From contig JAVHJL010000006.1 of assembly GCA_036971715.1 (NCBI GenBank), positions 3,100,001-3,164,000 on the forward strand: a DNA stretch of 64,000 nt, read 5' to 3'. Both the position numbers and the translations under genes were made by a program. The DNA is from Arthrobotrys musiformis (taxonomy: Eukaryota > Ascomycota > Orbiliomycetes > Orbiliales > Orbiliaceae). The notes under the pieces were generated by a model. That model was not told where the DNA came from. It saw only the letters and a list, made by a program, of their open reading frames with translations, and did not search any database. Numbering within the stretch: position 1 is the first letter of the stretch; the number at the start of each line of letters is the position of its first letter. This document shows, piece by piece, positions 59,601-64,000 of the stretch.

Positions 59601-59795
59601 AGTTTATTGGGGCAACTAGGTGTGGTATATCTACCGTTCCTACAGTGGATTTTCCAGACGGAGGCCTTGGCGGCGAAGGATTGGGTCTTGTTGATTTGTG
59701 TGGCGAGTACGGTTCTTTGGGTCGACGAAGCGAGGAAGTGGCATATGTGGAGAAAGGGAAGGAGGGGGTTTGCAGGATACAGTTCGAGGGTTTAG
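56691..59795 (+). CDS. pmr1: PMR1-type Golgi Ca2+/Mn2+ P-type ATPase (3 exons, about 994 aa)
   Basis: Exons are 56691..56735 (15 codons), 56802..59199 and 59254..59795; introns are 66 nt (GTAAGG, GACTAACG branch) and 54 nt (GTGAGT, GCTAAT branch). The N-terminus reads LATRTPTEVALDLQTSL, the SPCA opening, and is joined to VWLKFAKQFVESRLILLLLAS. Motifs in order: GDRIPADIRI, LTGETEPVRK, IPEGLPIIVTVTLALGV with the ion-binding residues of helix M4, SDKTGTLTMNHMTV with the phosphorylated Asp about 379, and TGDGVNDAPALKMADIGI (about 719). The second intron splits LWI-NILMDGPPAQSLG, a conserved stretch. It loads the Golgi with Ca2+ and Mn2+ for glycosylation and sorting and lowers cytosolic Mn2+. Length and motifs fit the SPCA/PMR1 branch rather than SERCA or PMCA. 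Confidence 0.94.
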
Positions 59796-60948
59796 AAAAG
59801 GTTGGCCCTGTTGGTAATGTCTGTGGGCTAGCTCAGATGATAGGATTCGAGCTTTTGTCGTTGTTCTTTTTTTGGTGCATTCAAAGCAAAAGATGATGCT
59901 CGTTCTGTCAGATGCTTGATATCTTTCTTGTATTGTATCATCGAGGAAAAGCATTTTTATTTGATATTTGTATAACCTCTTAGAGATTTTTTCGCTCGTA
60001 AGTTGGGGTTTAGAGAATATCATACCACCTCTTTTTCTTTTTTCCCTTTGTCGTCTCCAAAAATTTCATTTTCATTTGTATGTATTTTAGATATTACCTT
60101 TTTGGCTTTGTACTATCGTTTTCTCTATATATCTAAATTCAAGGGCCGGTTCTGTATCTAAATTAATAATATATATATCTAGCCTCGGTTCTGTCCGCCG
60201 TCCATCGATATCATATACATACCTACCTTGAACAAAACAATTAATATGTGGTTCTCTCCCTCGCGGCCTCGAAAGTGACCTAGGCATGTTAATTTGTCAT
60301 GATGGATCATATGCATGGTTAGGAAACCGATGCCATGTATCGCACATCGTATACTATTCCACAGCCGCAGTCAATAGGCTCACAGGACCAGAAATAGGCA
60401 CAAATATATTGCATATAAGTACTGGCACGAAAAGAAGACGGAGCGATATCCTCCAGTTTATCCTCCACTGGGTACGAGACAAATCCTCCACGTAGTTACG
60501 CACTGTTCAATCCGACCGCTGGTACTACCTAACCTGTCAAGATATTATTCTGGTAATTATGCTTCTTTGGGATTTACAACAACAGCACAACACATCGGAG
60601 GTGTTGGCGATACAAAAGTGCGCGGCTTCAAAAAGGTATCTTTCTTGTCTCGAATACGATCCTTTCAAAATATTTTAGAATTGTCGATATGTCTCGACAG
60701 AAATATTTCCTTTTATCCCAGGTCAATGTATTTCACATGGAGTCTCGGCTCGGGGCGGTCTACAGACTTTGAAGTTAGAAGAAGGAACAGAAACAAAAAG
60801 GGGAAGAATAGGGATAGAAGTGATCTCGTAAAGATAGAAGGTGGTAGAAGGGGGGTATAAGCCGAAAAAAACAAGAATTTCAACAAACATGTTGTTCTCA
60901 ATTGGTTGATGCCGCAGGGGCCTATAAGGGTACTCACATTCGCGTATT
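59796..60948. other. Spacer between convergent PMR1 and WD40 genes
   Basis: 1.15 kb of AT-rich DNA holding both 3' flanks. No further gene is visible. Confidence 0.5.
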
Positions 60949-63900
60949 TCATATGCTGCCCCCTCCCTTGTCCCAGGGCTCGATCTCGATGAAAATGAGG
61001 CGATTATCTCCAGTTTTAATGGCTACAGTGTTTTCTTGAATTGTGATATATCTAGGATCCGAGTGGGCTGGCCGATATTTGTGAGGAAGCCAAAGGATCT
61101 TTTCGCCATTTAGACATATCCATTCTTGGTGCTCGTCGGCCAGGAGACTGTGGACGTTACGCCCCAAAGTACCGTGGACGCCATCGTTTTCATAGTTTTT
61201 GCGTCGATTGATATTGAACAAACCTCTATTTGTCTCCAGCTGGAAGTCACCCTCGGAAAAGGATAGCAAGCTGAGTTCCTCTGTACGGGTAATTTTTTGC
61301 ACCGTTTCACCGGTCTCGACATCCTTAATAATAGTTTGAAACTGGCCTTCATAGGATACGTTCAAAGCAAGCAGGGTGTTTTGATGCGACAATGCAGCCA
61401 TTCGAATCTGGTACTGCGGACCACCACGGTAAAATTCGGGCACAGAGTAGGCGGAACCCAGCACATCTTCGAACCTTTTCAGCAATTCCCCCGAAGAGAT
61501 GAGCCAAATCTGGATTTCGTAACCACTGTATGAGAGCAACTGATTGCCATCGGGAGAGAATCTCAGCTGGGTTTCCGGGGGACTAAATATATGCCATTTT
61601 CGAAACAATTCCCCTTTCTCATTGTTCCAAACTTCAACTGTGCGGTCGTACGTGTGTCGGTTTCCGGATACAAAGGCAATTAATTTACCATCCGGGGAAA
61701 ATTCGAGCGAAGAAGCCTTGAACCCGGTTTTTATCTTAAATCGTAGGCAAAGTTTGATGGTGGAACTTGGCGGGTTCTGTTGTTCGAGTGCTGATAATAA
61801 ACCCGGTTCCGAGTTTCCCGCGTGCGCCTGCTGCTCTGCTTTCCAGGGCATCGATAAAGGCTCTGAATTTGGCACCATGTCAATAACATCCCAAACAAAA
61901 ATGCACTCCACCGCCACAGCCGCAAGCAAGCTGCCATCGAGTGAAAAACTCAACAGGTGCTGGTCGCTCCTAAAGGAAGTCAGCTCTAATCGCTCCAGAA
62001 TTGTCGCGGCTTCAACATCCCAAAACTCGACGAAATCACAACCAGTTGACCTTGAAAATCCTTTGAGGGCCGCAGTTAGACCATATTTCCCGGTCGATAT
62101 AGCCATAGAACAGTCAAAGAAGTCGTCCATTCCAAGCTTGGTCCCCGAATCGAAACTCAAGACGTACGTGCCTGTAGATATACCCCAAAGGCAAACCGAT
62201 GCGTAACTCTCGCCGCGGATGCCCCAAAGAGCTAGTTTTTTTCCCGGAAACATTAAAAAAGAATCACCCATGCTGCCTATGGATTTATAATTATATTTAG
62301 ATGGCAGCAGTATCCCCGAATCTATCAGGTTTGCTGTCGGATCCAATAGCGCTACCCGTCCATTCTGGTGACGGAAATGGTCTCCGTCCGCATCCCTTGC
62401 CAGACCACATCTTACTTGAGCTGATATTGCCATGGTATTCCCATCCAAGGAAAAGGCTATCCCTGTCGGCCTCGATTCCATTTCGTGGCGAGCAACTGTT
62501 TGCAATTTGTGCCCAGTAGCGCAATCATATACTTCAATTATAAAGGATTGTTGAAATATCATGTGTGGAGTTGTCAGGACCGCGATCCTTTTGCTATCCG
62601 GGGAAAATGCCATAGCACAGGTCCTCGTTTCAAGTACCCATCCCCCCGCCCCCCGCCCCCGATAACAGACCCGACACACGCAACCACGCTAACCCTCGAG
62701 CCGCTATAAAATTGTTGTTTGGCGAGATAGCTGCGGTATAAGCCATTTCAAGGACCTGAGTAATTTGAATGCTAAACTTGTATAGAAGTTTCCCAGTAGC
62801 TGATTCTAGGACCCTGATAGCGTTTTCAGAACCAAGCACCACTAAATTGCCGCTCGGGAGAAAGTCAAAGCCTAAGATTCTGTCCCACGGCCCTTTTATC
62901 GTCTCTATTAGTTGCCCCGTACCTGAATCCCATACTTTGACGATATCGACACCACCTGCCACCGCTGCCACCCGTGTGCCATCCCGAGAAAACCTCACTT
63001 TCGCAACACTCCGTATCCTCAATACAGATTGATCATCAAGCCATAAATCCCCTTCCTGCCATGAATCCGAGCTGTGATCACATTCAAATTCTAGAGGGAA
63101 ATCATCCCTTTGCTCGTTCATCGAGCCTAAATTGTATCGCAGTTGCCCCGTTTCAAGGTCATGGAGCATAACAGAGCCAGATCTCGATATCGAGGCCATT
63201 ACTTTATTGTCTGGCGACAATGCTTGACCGGCAACTGCCCCCCAGTCACCCGCCACAACAGTCTGCCTGAGTCTGTGAATCTCCTTCCCGGTGGTGGAGT
63301 CGTATACACAGATTCCTACTTTCGGAGAGCCGTCTGAGCATCGGCCCGCCAGCGCAAACACCAATAATTTCCCATCCGGTGATATAGTTATTGGTGGGCT
63401 TCGTACCCACGTCTTGACGTCGATAGAAGTAGCTTTTGGCTCTATCTCAGCACCAAGGTCGCCAAAGACCACATAATTATATTCGTATTGGCCCGACCAG
63501 TCATCCCCCTTATCCTCCATAGTTACGGCTGCGAATTTGCCGTCTGGCAACACAGCTATCGCCTGTACCCCGCCCCATTTGCTCGTGACTGTGTGAAGCC
63601 GTTTCCCTGTAGCTGTAGAACTAATTTCTATTTCCCGGCAAGTACCGAAAATGCCATACCAGCGGACAACTACCGCCGTCTCGCCGTCCGAGGATAAATC
63701 CATCAGGGCTTCTTCGTAAATTTCGAATCTCGTAGTCAACAGCGCTTGTGTCGGCTGCACACGCGAGGTAAAATTCCAGAACCAAGCCTCGCCTTCGTTC
63801 GGGACAGATAGTAATAATTGTCCATCCGGGGAAAAGGAGATATCTTCACTCGCCATAAAGATGCTCCTGAGAGGTACTCCCTTTGGTTCTCCGGTTTCCG

Positions 63901-64000
63901 AGTCCCATTGCCTCATTGCGTCGGAAGCCATTGAAAAAATTACACTTCCATCAGCTGAGAACAATACAGCTTTAACTCGGTCTTCGTGGCCTTCGAGCGT
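60949..64000 (-). CDS. WD40 beta-propeller protein, 5' end outside the window, frame change near 62655
   Basis: On the minus strand an open frame enters at the window edge with LEGHEDRVKAVLFSADG, a WD40 start, and runs as degenerate WD40 repeats (SFSPDGQLLLSV, TISPDGKLLVFALAG, RFSRDGTRVAAVAGG, ISPNNNFIAA) to a stop at 62630. From about 62650 a second frame continues the same repeat pattern (AMAFSPDSKRIAVL, LEFSPDGKLIAFVSG, LRFSPDGNQLLSYSG) to the stop at 60949. The switch falls in a run of G tracts, and the residue count between repeats fits one propeller blade if the two frames are joined there. One extra base (or two missing) explains it: an assembly error, a true frameshift or an undetected intron. 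Fungal proteins like this often carry an N-terminal NACHT or other NTPase domain; that part is not in the window. Confidence 0.75.
62641..62664 (-). other. G-run cluster at the WD40 frame change
   Basis: On the minus strand three runs of five to six G separated by single C, then a GGG two bases further on. This fits a G-quadruplex motif and is also error-prone for sequencing and replication. It coincides with the change of reading frame. Confidence 0.6.

Noticed and set aside
1..64000. CRISPR arrays, bacterial operons, rRNA genes or convincing tRNA genes
   Set aside because: None seen; gene structure is eukaryotic throughout.

Overview
The window is nuclear DNA of a filamentous ascomycete (Pezizomycotina). 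The evidence is spliced genes with short GT-AG introns (mostly 54 to 130 nt, many with a CTAAC/CTAAT-type branch site), a fused Mad3/Bub1-type checkpoint kinase, an ENA-type (P-IID) cation ATPase, a large LysM/hevein/GH18 chitinase, F-box genes, small secreted proteins with TATA boxes, and AT-rich intergenic stretches of 1 to 4 kb. The sequence does not settle the class or genus.

Layout. 0-5.7 kb: a tail-anchored-type protein, a small secreted protein with a hydrophobin-like eight-cysteine pattern, and a spliced minus-strand gene of unknown function. 5.7-9.4 kb: a complete three-exon BUB1 on the minus strand. 9.4-25.1 kb: an accessory-looking block, all on the plus strand. It holds two F-box genes, a secreted Pro/Asp-rich protein (A), a 1,589-residue RHS/YD-repeat protein, and a second secreted repeat protein (B) related to A. 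27.1-42 kb: housekeeping genes. These are a triose-phosphate-transporter-family membrane protein, RQC2 (ribosome-associated quality control), an ENA-type ATPase (minus) and APN1/endonuclease IV. 44-52.7 kb: a small proline-rich secreted protein, the chitinase, and a six-helix membrane protein (minus). 56.7-59.8 kb: a PMR1-type Ca2+/Mn2+ ATPase. 60.9-64 kb: a WD40-repeat gene on the minus strand. Its 5' end lies beyond the window, and its reading frame changes at a G-rich tract.

The most unusual content is the RHS gene. It is a bacterial-style YD-repeat shell protein with an intron and a long C-terminal region I do not recognise, and two related secreted-protein genes with matching splice phases lie on either side of it. 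ENA and PMR1 both serve cation homeostasis but are about 18 kb apart and need not be co-regulated. Several PacC-type hexamers lie in the ENA/APN1 divergent promoter.

Gene models were spliced by hand from frame continuity, splice consensus and, where possible, family conservation. A boundary could be off by a base or two, and the models need RNA-seq confirmation.
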